From: Pygmaiobacter massiliensis
Lineage (GTDB): Bacteria; Bacillota; Clostridia; Oscillospirales; Ruminococcaceae
Assembly (NCBI RefSeq): GCF_900199435.1
Contig: NZ_OAML01000003.1
Coordinates: forward strand, 1-64,000
DNA length: 64,000 bases
Reading direction: 5' to 3'
Position 1 is the first letter of the stretch; every line of letters starts with the position of its first letter. The translations under genes and the position numbers were made by a program. Shown one piece after another: positions 1 through 8,165 of this stretch. The notes beneath the pieces were generated by a model that ran no database searches, had not been told where the DNA came from, and was given only the letters and a program-made list of their open reading frames with translations.

Positions 1-78
1 TAGGCTCGTTTCTTTACTTCGTTTTTCCTCCAGGCCCGCTCGCCTTTCGTGTCAGCCGCTCACCGGAGCAGCTCATAT

Positions 79-107
79 ATAATACCATGCCACCATCTTA
101 AAGTCAA
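79..107 (-). promoter_or_regulatory. Minus-strand sigma-A-type promoter reading off the left edge
   Basis: On the minus strand a -35 TTGACT (102-107) and a -10 TATTAT (79-84) are separated by exactly 17 bases. A GGAGG ribosome-site-like motif lies downstream at 28-32 (minus strand), but no ATG follows it inside the window. The promoter probably drives a gene or leader RNA beyond the left edge. The stretch 108-329 between it and the first gene is AT-rich, with several TATAAT-like hexamers that could serve the plus-strand gene. Confidence 0.55.
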
Positions 108-329
108 CACCTTTTTTCAAGTTTTTTGAAGTTTTTTTGATTTCTTTTCTGACAGCGTTTCAAGTGCCTTTTTTCTGGGTTTATATAATGTAATATATAT
201 AATAAATACTATATTAAGCATACAGAATCTCTTCCATTTCCTTGCATGTTTCACCCTTGCGCTTTTCTCTTACCTGGTGTATCATATGACTTGCCCGCCC
301 TGATGGGGGAGAGAAAGGTGGTTTTTGCA

Positions 330-1106
330 ATGCTGCTTACCGTTAATATCGGTAACTTTAATATGTTGCTCGCTGTATACCAAAACAATAAAATGCTGTT
401 TCGCTCTCAGCTACGCACCGACCCTATGAAGACCGCAGATGAATATGCGATTCAGTTAAAGAACGTTCTTTCTCTCTACGGAGTCTCTTGTGAGGATTTG
501 ACCGGCGCTATTATCAGCTGTGTTGCTCCTGCACTTACCAGCAGTTTAAAAGATGCCATTTTACTTTTACACAAGGTGCGCATCCTCACTGTCGGCCCGG
601 GACTGAAAACCGGCCTGAATATTAAAATAGATAATCCTGCCCAACTTGGAGCAGATCTTGTAGCTTGTGCCGCTGCAGTGCGCGCAAAATTCCCGGCACC
701 GAATGTGGTGATTAATTTTGACACTGCCATCTCTGCTATGGGCATCGATAAAGACGGCGCCGTCATCGGCTGCTGCATTTCTCCGGGTATTCGGCTTTCT
801 CTGGAAGCACTCACGACCCATGCAGCACAGCTTCCGCAGATAGATCTCGAACACATCCCCACCACCATCGCAGGCACCAACACGGTGGCCAGTATGGAGG
901 CCGGGCTTATCCTCGGCAACGCCTGCATGCTGGACGGGCTGATTGAGCGCTTTGCCGTATTGCTGGGCGCAAAGCCTACTGTGGTCGCGACAGGGGACTT
1001 CTCTCGCCAGATTGCCAGCCAATGCCATCATGAGATTATTTGCGAGCCAAACCTTATCTGCGACGGGCTTGCCGCGCTCTACCGCCGCAATACCAAATCG
1101 GTGTAA
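330..1106 (+). CDS. coaX: CoaX-family (type III) pantothenate kinase-like protein, divergent active site
   Basis: The 258-residue protein has the length and layout of type III pantothenate kinase (ASKHA fold), which makes 4'-phosphopantothenate for coenzyme A. I start it at ATG 330, which follows GAGAAAGGTGG and gives the usual N-terminus; an upstream in-frame ATG at 246 has no ribosome site. Several family motifs are altered. The first phosphate motif, normally DxGNT, reads NIGNF (residues 6-10). The GxDR motif reads GADL (107-110), keeping the catalytic Asp109 but losing Arg. The second phosphate motif, normally DFGTAxT, reads NFDTAIS (129-135). The SPG at 151-153 and the C-terminal TxxSMxxG...DGL pattern remain. 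It is followed after 135 bp by a PanT-like ECF component, which supports a pantothenate role. It may be a weak kinase or a non-catalytic relative. Confidence 0.8.
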   Translation: MLLTVNIGNFNMLLAVYQNNKMLFRSQLRTDPMKTADEYAIQLKNVLSLYGVSCEDLTGAIISCVAPALTSSLKDAILLLHKVRILTVGPGLKTGLNIKIDNPAQLGADLVACAAAVRAKFPAPNVVINFDTAISAMGIDKDGAVIGCCISPGIRLSLEALTTHAAQLPQIDLEHIPTTIAGTNTVASMEAGLILGNACMLDGLIERFAVLLGAKPTVVATGDFSRQIASQCHHEIICEPNLICDGLAALYRRNTKSV

Positions 1107-1241
1107 CCTCTGTTTTGCCAGAGGCCTGCATACCACGGGGCATTTCACCCCGGCGGGCATTGCCCGTAAATCATGTTTGCGCTGTATCTGTTGGGGCAAC
1201 CTATTGTCTGAGGGCAGAACAGCAGCAAGGAGGAATTTGAA

Positions 1242-1922
1242 ATGAAAAAAAGCACGAAAACCCTTCGCCTGGTGCAGCTTGGCCTGCTGATTGCAGTAGA
1301 GCTAATCTTCGCCTACACCCCGCTTGGCTACATGAAGCCTGCCGGTCTTGAGATTACTTTCTTAATGGTTCCGGTGACCATTGGCGCTATTTTGCTGGGA
1401 CCTGCCGCAGGCGCCATTCTGGGCGGTGTATTCGGCCTGACGAGCTTCTCCACCTGTTTCGGAACCAGCCCATTTGGCGCAGCATTGCTGTCAATTAACC
1501 CATTCTTTACTTTTCTTGTCTGCGTTGGGCCGCGCATCCTTGCCGGCTGGCTCGGCGGCGTCGTGTTCCAGGCCAGCAACCTGGGCGCAAAAGAAAAACC
1601 GCGTGAGTTTTCGTTCGCTCTGACCTCTTTGGTCACCCCGCTTTTCAATACGCTGTTCTTTATGACCAGTCTGGTGCTTTGTTTTTACCAGACCGATTAC
1701 ATCCAGAACATCGTAAATGTGCTCGGCGCGACCAACCCGTTTTCCTTTGTGGCGCTGTTTGTCGGCCTGCAAGGCCTGGTAGAAGCCGCTGTCTGCTGGC
1801 TCATCTCCGGCATTTTGTGCCGCGCCCTTTACCCGGTGCTCTATCGCAACACGGCAGCAAAGCCTGTGGCTGAATCCGCTTCGGAAAACACTGTGGCACC
1901 CGAGCAGAAACCTGAACTCTAA
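1242..1922 (+). CDS. ECF transporter S component, probable pantothenate (PanT-like)
   Basis: This 226-residue membrane protein has about six hydrophobic segments and the pattern of ECF-type substrate-binding (S) components: an N-terminal helix, then PVTIGAILLGPAAGAILG and a GLTS motif around residues 45-70. S components bind a vitamin and work with a shared EcfA/EcfA'/EcfT energising module, which is not in this window. The start at 1242 follows AGCAAGGAGGAATTTGAA, a strong ribosome site. The substrate is inferred from the adjacent CoaX-like gene; in Firmicutes PanT-type components often sit beside pantothenate genes. The C-terminal 25 residues are Ala/Glu-rich and probably cytoplasmic. Confidence 0.82.
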   Translation: MKKSTKTLRLVQLGLLIAVELIFAYTPLGYMKPAGLEITFLMVPVTIGAILLGPAAGAILGGVFGLTSFSTCFGTSPFGAALLSINPFFTFLVCVGPRILAGWLGGVVFQASNLGAKEKPREFSFALTSLVTPLFNTLFFMTSLVLCFYQTDYIQNIVNVLGATNPFSFVALFVGLQGLVEAAVCWLISGILCRALYPVLYRNTAAKPVAESASENTVAPEQKPEL

Positions 1923-1990
1923 TATCCTGCAAAAAGCAGAAACTGCTCATGGTGCAACTTGTGCACCGCGTGCCTGCTTGCTTATTATTT

Positions 1991-2025
1991 AGAGAGCTGC
2001 CCTGCGGGGCGGCTCTCTTTTCTTG
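1991..2025 (+). terminator. Rho-independent terminator after the ECF S gene
   Basis: An 11-bp stem, AGAGAGCTGCC paired with GGCGGCTCTCT with one G-U pair, is followed by TTTTCTTG. It closes the CoaX-like/ECF operon. Confidence 0.85.
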
Positions 2026-2110
2026 TTTGGCAAGAGATTGCAGTTGTTTTGTCGAGTTTTTGGGCTTATAATAAATAAGATAAAACAAACTACCACCGGA
2101 GGATTTGCTT

Positions 2111-2764
2111 ATGGACGTAATGGTGATTGGCATAGCAGGAGGTACCGGAAGCGGCAAAACCACTTTAACCAACCGCTTGAAAGAGCATTTTGGCGATGAC
2201 GTAAGCGTGATTTACCACGACAACTACTACAAACGCCACGATGAGATGCCCTATGAAGAGCGCTGCCTGCTCAACTACGACCATCCAGATGCTTTTGACA
2301 CCGATCTGATGACCGAGCATCTGCTTGCCCTCAAAGCCGGGAAGGCGATTCATTGTCCGGTGTATGATTACACAATCCATAACCGTTCTGCCGAAACCAT
2401 AGAGGTACGCCCCGCCAAAGTCATTATCGTGGAGGGGATTCTGATTTTCCAAAACTGCGAACTGCGCAGTTTGATGGACATTAAGATTTTTGTAGATACC
2501 GACGCGGATGTTAGAATTTTACGCCGGATTATGCGCGACGTCAAAAAGCGTGGCCGCAGCCTTGATTCGGTCGTCGAGCAGTATCTTACCACCGTTAAGC
2601 CAATGCATGAGCAGTTTGTCGAGCCGAGCAAGCGCGCTGCCGATATCATTGTGCTGGAAGGCGGCAGAAACCTCGTAGCGCTGGATATGATTATTCAGCG
2701 GGTAACTAGCCATATTGATGGTAAACCTTCTCAGGAGCCCCTTAAAATCGACGCGGAGTTATAA
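2111..2764 (+). CDS. udk: Uridine kinase
   Basis: Uridine/cytidine kinase phosphorylates uridine and cytidine to UMP and CMP in pyrimidine salvage. The P-loop GGTGSGKTT is at residues 10-18. The family features after it are visible: YHDNYYK, the nucleoside-binding NYDHPDAFD, CPVYDYTIHNR and the VIIVEGI strand. From ATG 2111 the protein is 217 residues, normal for Udk (about 210). That ATG is 8 bases after CCGGAGG; an upstream in-frame TTG at 2105 is too close to the ribosome site. The gene lies between two terminators and is probably monocistronic. Confidence 0.95.
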   Translation: MDVMVIGIAGGTGSGKTTLTNRLKEHFGDDVSVIYHDNYYKRHDEMPYEERCLLNYDHPDAFDTDLMTEHLLALKAGKAIHCPVYDYTIHNRSAETIEVRPAKVIIVEGILIFQNCELRSLMDIKIFVDTDADVRILRRIMRDVKKRGRSLDSVVEQYLTTVKPMHEQFVEPSKRAADIIVLEGGRNLVALDMIIQRVTSHIDGKPSQEPLKIDAEL

Positions 2765-2770
2765 AACAGC

Positions 2771-2815
2771 AAAAGCCTTGAACTGACAAAACGTCGATTC
2801 AAGGCTTTTTTATTT
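2771..2815 (+). terminator. Rho-independent terminator after udk
   Basis: AAAAGCCTTGAA pairs with TTCAAGGCTTTTTT across a 15-base loop, followed by TATTTTC. The A-rich left arm lets it also work on the minus strand, for the gene ending at 2829. Confidence 0.85.
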
Positions 2816-2828
2816 TCATCAATCCCTT

Positions 2829-3074
2829 TTATTCATCACAGCATTGATGCTTTTGTTTCCTTTTTAAAATAAATTTTGCAATCACTGCCACCAGCAAAAT
2901 GAACGCGCACACTGCGCCATAAAGTAATATGGCAGTATACCATGGGGCAGACTGAATCTCGTAAATCATCGGATGCGATTTGTAATCCCAAAAGTCATAG
3001 GTACTCTTCCCAATAAAAACACCAAGAGTACTACCAATTAAAAGGTTTAACATACTGTCTATTCTCTTCCGCAT
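2829..3074 (-). CDS. Small two-helix membrane protein, unknown function
   Basis: I do not recognise this 81-residue protein. It has a basic N-terminus (MRKRID), a hydrophobic stretch at about residues 8-22, an aromatic-rich middle (YDFWDYKSHP) and a strong transmembrane helix at about 48-70. It ends in a Lys-rich tail with two adjacent cysteines. The ATG at 3074 follows TTTTGGAGGGCC with good spacing; an in-frame TTG at 3089 overlaps that ribosome site. It stands alone between udk and the DUF3810 gene. Confidence 0.6.
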   Translation of the reverse strand: MRKRIDSMLNLLIGSTLGVFIGKSTYDFWDYKSHPMIYEIQSAPWYTAILLYGAVCAFILLVAVIAKFILKRKQKHQCCDE

Positions 3075-3182
3075 CGTCAGGCCCTCCAAAATTCATCTTC
3101 TTTCTGCTGCATTAAAAACGGGGATAACTTCTTTCGCCAGTATATCACTTGCCTTTTCTCATGGCAAACTTACAGTAAAAAC

Positions 3183-3214
3183 AAAGCAGCGGTAGATTTC
3201 GTCTGCCGCTGCTT
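3183..3214 (-). terminator. Rho-independent terminator downstream of the DUF3810 gene
   Basis: AAAGCAGCGGtAGA and TCTgCCGCTGCTTT form a near-perfect stem with flanking A/T tracts on both sides. On the minus strand it closes the MATE-DUF3810 operon. Confidence 0.8.
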
Positions 3215-3253
3215 TTTATTTGTTTTTTCGCCGGGTGCTTCCGTGCCCACAGG

Positions 3254-4372
3254 CTAAGCATTTTCGGGGAAATAATACGCACAGAGCAGGTCGATACAGG
3301 CCCCATAACTCTTGCGGCCTAGCGGCTGGTCATAGCTTTTTAAAAAGCCGTCATAGACATTCTGCGCTGTTTCTGAAACAGGCGTGCTGTATTTTGCCCA
3401 ATAGGTGTTATTCGCTATCAAGTCGGCATTTGCCTCGGCACAGATGGTCGGCATCAGCTGTTGCCAACCATCCGGGTCTGCTTGCAGCAATGCATTGGCA
3501 AGGTAAATATATCCCTGTAAATAGCCGGAATAGGCGTAGATAGGATTTCCACTGGTAATTGCCGCTTGTATGCCAACAAAGTTGGCCTCCTGCTCCGGGG
3601 CAATGGCACGCTGATGTGCCATCTCGTGCGCAATGACCGCCGGGCGCAGCGCATCGGGAAAATCTGTATTAATATTGGCTTCTCCGGTAAAGGGAAAGAA
3701 AAAGCCGGTAAAGTGAAATGCACTCAACGCACGAGAGACAAATACCGGCTTGGGCCGACGCACGGGCGCTGCGAGAAACGGATATTCCTCCGTCAGCTTT
3801 TCATAAATGCTATCGCTCGCCGTAAGCAACCCCGCTGTATCAAAATCAGCACATCCATTGGCATCGCGGGGAACAGCCTGTGCCGTGCGATTCATCCCAT
3901 CGATAAAGTACGCCGTAGCATTATAAAGCTGCTGTGCCGAAACTGGCTGTGCCTTTAAGCCGCTTTTTTCCTCAAACGAGGTACTGTAGTAATAAACGCC
4001 CCAAAGCAGGCAAAAGCCCGCATAGATTGCGAGTATCATCGCAGCCGCAGCTGCAAAGGCGCGGTAGCAGAGCAACCAGCGGTCCTGCGCACGAAACAGA
4101 CCTACGCCAAACCAAACCAGCCCTGCAAAAACAGCAACTGCTAGCAGTACCCAGGTCAGCTCTGCCACCGAAAAGGGCAGATGAGCGCAGAAACCTGAAA
4201 TGCCACGCTGCAGGGGAGTTACGAAATGCTGCAACAACCATTCCACCATCTTAGGGTGGCGGCGCACTATCCAAAAAGCACAGAGCACCCCCAGCGACAC
4301 GGCGCTTACCGTGTGTAGCGCTGGGCAAAATCTCCACCAGTGCAAAACAGGGGAGAGGATACGTTTTTTCAA
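3254..4372 (-). CDS. DUF3810-family membrane protein with HExxH metallopeptidase-like motif
   Basis: The 372-residue protein matches the DUF3810 family of polytopic membrane proteins of unknown function. Three hydrophobic segments occupy about residues 20-37, 70-93 and 103-128, followed by a large extracytoplasmic domain. That domain holds HEMAH at 249-253 and EANF at 262-265, the two-part zinc pattern of gluzincin-like peptidases, so proteolysis is possible but unproven. The start is a TTG at 4372, preceded by CCGGAAAGGACAC; I see no better ATG. It begins 31 bp after the MATE gene stop and is probably cotranscribed. Confidence 0.8.
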   Translation of the reverse strand: MKKRILSPVLHWWRFCPALHTVSAVSLGVLCAFWIVRRHPKMVEWLLQHFVTPLQRGISGFCAHLPFSVAELTWVLLAVAVFAGLVWFGVGLFRAQDRWLLCYRAFAAAAAMILAIYAGFCLLWGVYYYSTSFEEKSGLKAQPVSAQQLYNATAYFIDGMNRTAQAVPRDANGCADFDTAGLLTASDSIYEKLTEEYPFLAAPVRRPKPVFVSRALSAFHFTGFFFPFTGEANINTDFPDALRPAVIAHEMAHQRAIAPEQEANFVGIQAAITSGNPIYAYSGYLQGYIYLANALLQADPDGWQQLMPTICAEANADLIANNTYWAKYSTPVSETAQNVYDGFLKSYDQPLGRKSYGACIDLLCAYYFPENA

Positions 4373-4403
4373 GTCCCAAGTGTCCTTTCCGGCAACCGCC
4401 AGT

Positions 4404-5771
4404 TTAGTCGAGTGTCACCTTGCGTACCCATTTGCCACTGTGAATACGCAGCGCACAGCAAATCGCTTTTGCAGGCGACTCCATTCTCATGCACAGATAT
4501 ACGAGATGTGCAGGCCATCCCATCACAAAACCCGCAAAAAGTGCCAGCGGAATGCCAATCAGCCACTGGCAGCCGCAATCGATGATGAACGAAGTGCGCG
4601 TATCCCCACCACCGCGCAGCACGCCCACCACGCAGGTGATTTCATACCCGGCGCAAAGCTGTACCAGCGCCACCACGGTGAGGATATGCCAGGCCGCGTC
4701 GTAAGCCTGCTGGCTGACCTTGTAAAGCGAAAGAAACGGTGCCCGGCCCAGTAGCAAGAGCACACAGCTGATGCATCCAATGCACACCGCCATAAAAAGC
4801 AGTGTATTTGCAACCTTGCGGGTGCGTTCGCGGTTGCCTTCGCCGATGGTTTTACCGGTAAGTACCGCTGCGGCGTTTGCAACCCCGGCAACAAACACCA
4901 ATGCCAGCTGGTTTGCGACAGAAGCAATGCTGTTCGCCGTCACATACACGCTGCCGAGATGCCCTAAAATAGCACTGATTACCGTAACGCCAAAACTCCA
5001 AAGCAGCTCGTTGCCAACCACAGGTAAGCTGTGGCGAATATAATCGGGCAACAGTTCTTTGTCAAATTCCATTACGTGCCGTAGCCGGAAGTGCACGCGC
5101 TTTTCGCCGAAATACATATACAAAAGGGCAAGCAGCAGCTCGGTGCAACGGGCAAGTACTGTGCCCACCGCAGCACCGCGCACACCCAGCGCGGGGAAGC
5201 CAAATTTGCCAAAGATAAACCCATAGTTGAAAAATACGTTTACAAAAAAGCTGACACCATAAATCGCAGCCGAGATCTTCACCTGCTCTACGGCGCGCAG
5301 GCTCATAATATAGTTGTTCGAGATGCTATAAGGCAAATATGCCAGTGCCGCAAGCTGTAGATAAGAAGCAGCCGCTGTAACAATCTCGAGGTCGGGCGTA
5401 AACAGTCTCATTACCGCTGATGGCATCAGTGTGCATACCAGCGTAAACAACACTGCCATCACAAACACAAATTTCATCGAAAGGCTCATGACCTTACGAA
5501 TACGCGCCATGTCTTTTTTGCCCCAATACTGTGCAATCAACACGCTGCCGCCCGAAGAAAGCCCAAAGCCAAACCCCATTAACAGAAAAAACGGCTGCCC
5601 GCCTAAGTTTGCCGCAGAAATAGCAACGTCGCCAAGGCTGCCCAGCATCACGCTGTCCATCACGTTAACACCAAAGCTGATTACATTTTGTGCTGCAATG
5701 GGCAGCACAATAGCAAACACCGTTTTAAAAAAATTCTTCTCCAGTAAAAAATTGTTTTTGATCCGCTCCAC
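4404..5771 (-). CDS. MATE-family multidrug/metabolite exporter
   Basis: This 455-residue protein has twelve predicted membrane helices in two similar halves, typical of MATE proteins that export drugs or metabolites by Na+ or H+ antiport. Family features include PIAAQNVISFGVNVMDSVM near the N-terminus and the VLRGGGDTRTSF loop in the second half. I place the start at a GTG (5771) just after CGGGAGGATTTT. The longer form from 5810 would carry a His/Arg-rich leader lying over the ribosome site. Substrate unknown. Confidence 0.88.
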   Translation of the reverse strand: MERIKNNFLLEKNFFKTVFAIVLPIAAQNVISFGVNVMDSVMLGSLGDVAISAANLGGQPFFLLMGFGFGLSSGGSVLIAQYWGKKDMARIRKVMSLSMKFVFVMAVLFTLVCTLMPSAVMRLFTPDLEIVTAAASYLQLAALAYLPYSISNNYIMSLRAVEQVKISAAIYGVSFFVNVFFNYGFIFGKFGFPALGVRGAAVGTVLARCTELLLALLYMYFGEKRVHFRLRHVMEFDKELLPDYIRHSLPVVGNELLWSFGVTVISAILGHLGSVYVTANSIASVANQLALVFVAGVANAAAVLTGKTIGEGNRERTRKVANTLLFMAVCIGCISCVLLLLGRAPFLSLYKVSQQAYDAAWHILTVVALVQLCAGYEITCVVGVLRGGGDTRTSFIIDCGCQWLIGIPLALFAGFVMGWPAHLVYLCMRMESPAKAICCALRIHSGKWVRKVTLD

Positions 5772-5935
5772 AAAATCCTCCCGTTTGTGAGTATGCCGCC
5801 TTTGCTGCATACTCGCTTGCTTGGTTTACGCCACCGCGGGGCGTTATGTCATAATACTTTATTGTAGCACAACACTACTGTGCCGAAAAGCGATACTGCA
5901 TTATTTTTTTCTTTTTCCTGCGCAGCAGCTATAGA

Positions 5936-5968
5936 TAGAAAAAAGCGAGAGCGGCTTGCTCTCGCTTT
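5936..5968 (-). terminator. Rho-independent terminator after the bactofilin gene
   Basis: AAAGCGAGAGC pairs with GCTCTCGCTTT across GGCTT, and on the minus strand it is followed by TTTTTTCTA. It ends the deacetylase-bactofilin operon. Confidence 0.85.
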
Positions 5969-5985
5969 TGCGCTGTAAAGCTTTG

Positions 5986-6633
5986 TTAGAAATCCAAAGA
6001 GATGTCAAAATCAGCATCCTTGAATGCGGTTTCCGCCTGCTCAAGTTTGGTAATGTGCAGCTCGCCCTGTACGCGCGCGCCGTTCTCCATCTTAATGGTG
6101 CCCGAGTAAATATTGCCCACCACAACTGCGCTGGCATTCAGCCGCGTGTTTCCGGTAGCATTCAAATCGCCCCGTACACGGCCGCTCAGGTCAATATCCA
6201 TTGCGCGGACATTGCCCAAAATTAAGGCATCCTCATCCACTGTCAGCTGGCCTCTGCTCTGCACATCGCCTTTAATCGCACTGCCCAAAAGCACAAGGTT
6301 GCTTGCCTGTACATTGCCGACAACGCGCCCAGAAACCTCTGCATCGCCCGCAACCGACACACTGCCCTTAACGTTGCCGAGCAGGTTGGCATCGCCGCGA
6401 GTATGCAAGTCGCCTACAATCACAGCATCCTCCGCAATGGTGGTCATTGTAGTACGCAGGCTTACCGGGCTTTGCACCGGCCGCGGGGATTCCGGCAGCG
6501 GCATGCTTTCCCGTACCGGGCGTTCCACTACGGGCGCCTGTACTGCCTCTTTTTCGTTCTCGATTGTTTCGGGTTCTCCCATCGGGTTCAGTAGTTCTTT
6601 CATTGCCTGAGAAAAATTATCCTTTGCACCCAT
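5986..6633 (-). CDS. Bactofilin (polymer-forming cytoskeletal protein)
   Basis: Bactofilins polymerise without nucleotide into filaments that organise cell shape and wall enzymes. In this 215-residue protein, residues about 1-60 form a Pro/Glu-rich disordered N-terminus. Residues about 65-195 carry the repeated right-handed beta-helix pattern (AVIVGDLHTRGDANLLGNV, DALILGNVRAMDIDLSGRV, and so on). A short acidic tail follows. The ATG at 6633 follows GAGGAGGAAAAAGGGCTT. It lies 33 bp after a polysaccharide deacetylase, suggesting coupling of the filament to wall modification. Confidence 0.92.
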   Translation of the reverse strand: MGAKDNFSQAMKELLNPMGEPETIENEKEAVQAPVVERPVRESMPLPESPRPVQSPVSLRTTMTTIAEDAVIVGDLHTRGDANLLGNVKGSVSVAGDAEVSGRVVGNVQASNLVLLGSAIKGDVQSRGQLTVDEDALILGNVRAMDIDLSGRVRGDLNATGNTRLNASAVVVGNIYSGTIKMENGARVQGELHITKLEQAETAFKDADFDISLDF

Positions 6634-6666
6634 AAGCCCTTTTTCCTCCTCAAAATCTATGCCACG

Positions 6667-7593
6667 TCAATAGCCGTAAGCAAAAGTAACAGGTCGAATA
6701 TCGTTTCTTAGTCGGCTAAAGCGGTATCCACTTGCCGAAATAGAATCTATCATTTCCGCCAAAACGCTGCTGGTCAGTGTATTGTCTTCGCGGTCGTGCA
6801 TCAGCACAATGGCACTGTCGTGGCGCTCGATATGGTCAATTACATTGTGCAAAATCTGAGGAGCAGTGCTACTTTTTGAAGCATCGCCGCTGCTGACATT
6901 CCAATCATAATAGGTAAACCCGCGGCGCAGCATTTCTGCTACAATGTCTTGGTAAATGCCGCGGTTATAGGTATTAATACTGCCCCCTGCAAAGCGAAAT
7001 ACCGTCGGCTTCTCTCCCGTGGTTTCATAAACATAGTTCCAAATTTTATAAAAGTCCTCAAGGTATGCTTCTACCGAAGCATAGATGTCATCATACTTGT
7101 GTGAATAAGTATGTACCCCAAGCGTATGCCCCTCTGCAACAATACGGCAGAGAATATCGGGGTTCGCTTCACTGTTTGCCCCGGTTACGAAAAAGGTGGC
7201 CGGCACCTGTTTTTCTTTTAAAACATCAAGGTTTTTCTCTGTCACCGAAGAAGGCCCATCGTCAAAAGAAAGATAAACCGTTTTGGGCATATCGCGGTAC
7301 AGCACGGGCGCTTCTACACACATATCGGGGTAAAGGCTTTGGTAAGTGGGGCTGTCCTGGCGCAGGCCCTGTGCAATTTTCTCATTGGTCGCGAGTATTT
7401 TTTCATTCGAAAGCTGTGTTTCCAGCAGCTCGTTCGAAACAGTCTCCAGCTCTCCTGAAAGACGGCCAATTTCCTGGCCGCGCTGGTGCACTTCTACCCC
7501 CAGACCAATACTGATAGAAACAGGGATAAGAATCATCAGTGCAACCACTGTAAGGATCAATCTTTTAAAGAATTTTACTGAGCCAATCCTCAT
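6667..7593 (-). CDS. Membrane-anchored polysaccharide deacetylase (NodB fold), probable peptidoglycan deacetylase
   Basis: The 308-residue protein has an N-terminal membrane anchor (residues about 10-32), a coiled-coil-like spacer (about 35-80) and a C-terminal NodB deacetylase domain. Catalytic motifs are visible: SFDDGPS with the catalytic Asp pair, HTYSH zinc ligands, RFAGG (usually RPPGG or similar), DW, and VLMHD with the last His. Enzymes of this type remove acetyl groups from GlcNAc or MurNAc in peptidoglycan, often conferring lysozyme resistance. It is first in a two-gene operon with a bactofilin. Confidence 0.9.
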   Translation of the reverse strand: MRIGSVKFFKRLILTVVALMILIPVSISIGLGVEVHQRGQEIGRLSGELETVSNELLETQLSNEKILATNEKIAQGLRQDSPTYQSLYPDMCVEAPVLYRDMPKTVYLSFDDGPSSVTEKNLDVLKEKQVPATFFVTGANSEANPDILCRIVAEGHTLGVHTYSHKYDDIYASVEAYLEDFYKIWNYVYETTGEKPTVFRFAGGSINTYNRGIYQDIVAEMLRRGFTYYDWNVSSGDASKSSTAPQILHNVIDHIERHDSAIVLMHDREDNTLTSSVLAEMIDSISASGYRFSRLRNDIRPVTFAYGY

Positions 7594-8106
7594 ATTCGAT
7601 TACTCGCTTCCTGGCTTTTCTTCCATTATTAGGATAATTATAATTAAAATCGACATTTTTTTCAATATTTTGACTAAATATTTAAAATATATTGAAAAAT
7701 TTGTGTTTTATAAATTCATTTTTTGTTCACAACAATTCATTTTTTATTCACAAGCTATTAACACCAACGCCGTATGTAAACGATATAATAAAGTCACAGA
7801 AACGGAAGCCGCAACCGAATTTCTGTACATGATTCCTCCTCACACCAAAACACACCCCGTGAAGCCCTGCAGCCTACGCTGCGGGGCTTTACAATTTTTA
7901 TGGGCAAGGCAGGGTACAGCGTATTGCGTTTGGTTTTCCCCATACTTTGCTGCTTCGCGTAACCATTCCCGGTTAGAGTTCTTAACGCCTCTTGGCTGTT
8001 TTTGCAAACGGAACAACAAGCCCTGTGGGGCAATCTTGCATTTTGCTTCTGTCGCCCGCAGCCGCGACGCAAGCATCTGCGCCAGACAAAACATAATATA
8101 AAAAGA
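7594..8106. other. Intergenic region with no gene; AT-rich, holds a tandem repeat and an orphan hairpin
   Basis: The interval 7594-7800 is very AT-rich and probably contains the deacetylase promoter. At 7862-7889 an 11-bp hairpin (AAGCCCTGCAG/CTGCGGGGCTT, one G-U) precedes only a weak T tract. Open frames here have no ribosome site and unconvincing composition, so I see no gene. Confidence 0.5.
7713..7754. repeat. Two tandem copies of a 21-bp AT-rich repeat
   Basis: AATTCATTTTTTGTTCACAAC (7713-7733) is followed immediately by a copy differing at two positions (7734-7754). It lies upstream of the deacetylase gene and could be a binding site or a slippage duplication. Confidence 0.7.
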
Positions 8107-8145
8107 AAACCCGAAAAGGGAGCCGTTGCTTCCTTTTCGGGTTTT
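8107..8145 (-). terminator. Bidirectional rho-independent terminator
   Basis: AAACCCGAAAAGG pairs with CCTTTTCGGGTTT, with A/T tracts on both sides. It closes the minus-strand gene ending at 8166. Confidence 0.85.
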
Positions 8146-8165
8146 TACTTTTTTATTTGCAGGGT

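Noticed and set aside
7713-7754. CRISPR-like array
   Set aside because: The repeats are directly tandem without spacers, only two copies exist and no cas genes are present.
7346-8101. 251-codon plus-strand frame crossing the deacetylase start and the spacer
   Set aside because: Half is antisense to the deacetylase and half is low-complexity AT-rich spacer. It lacks a ribosome site.
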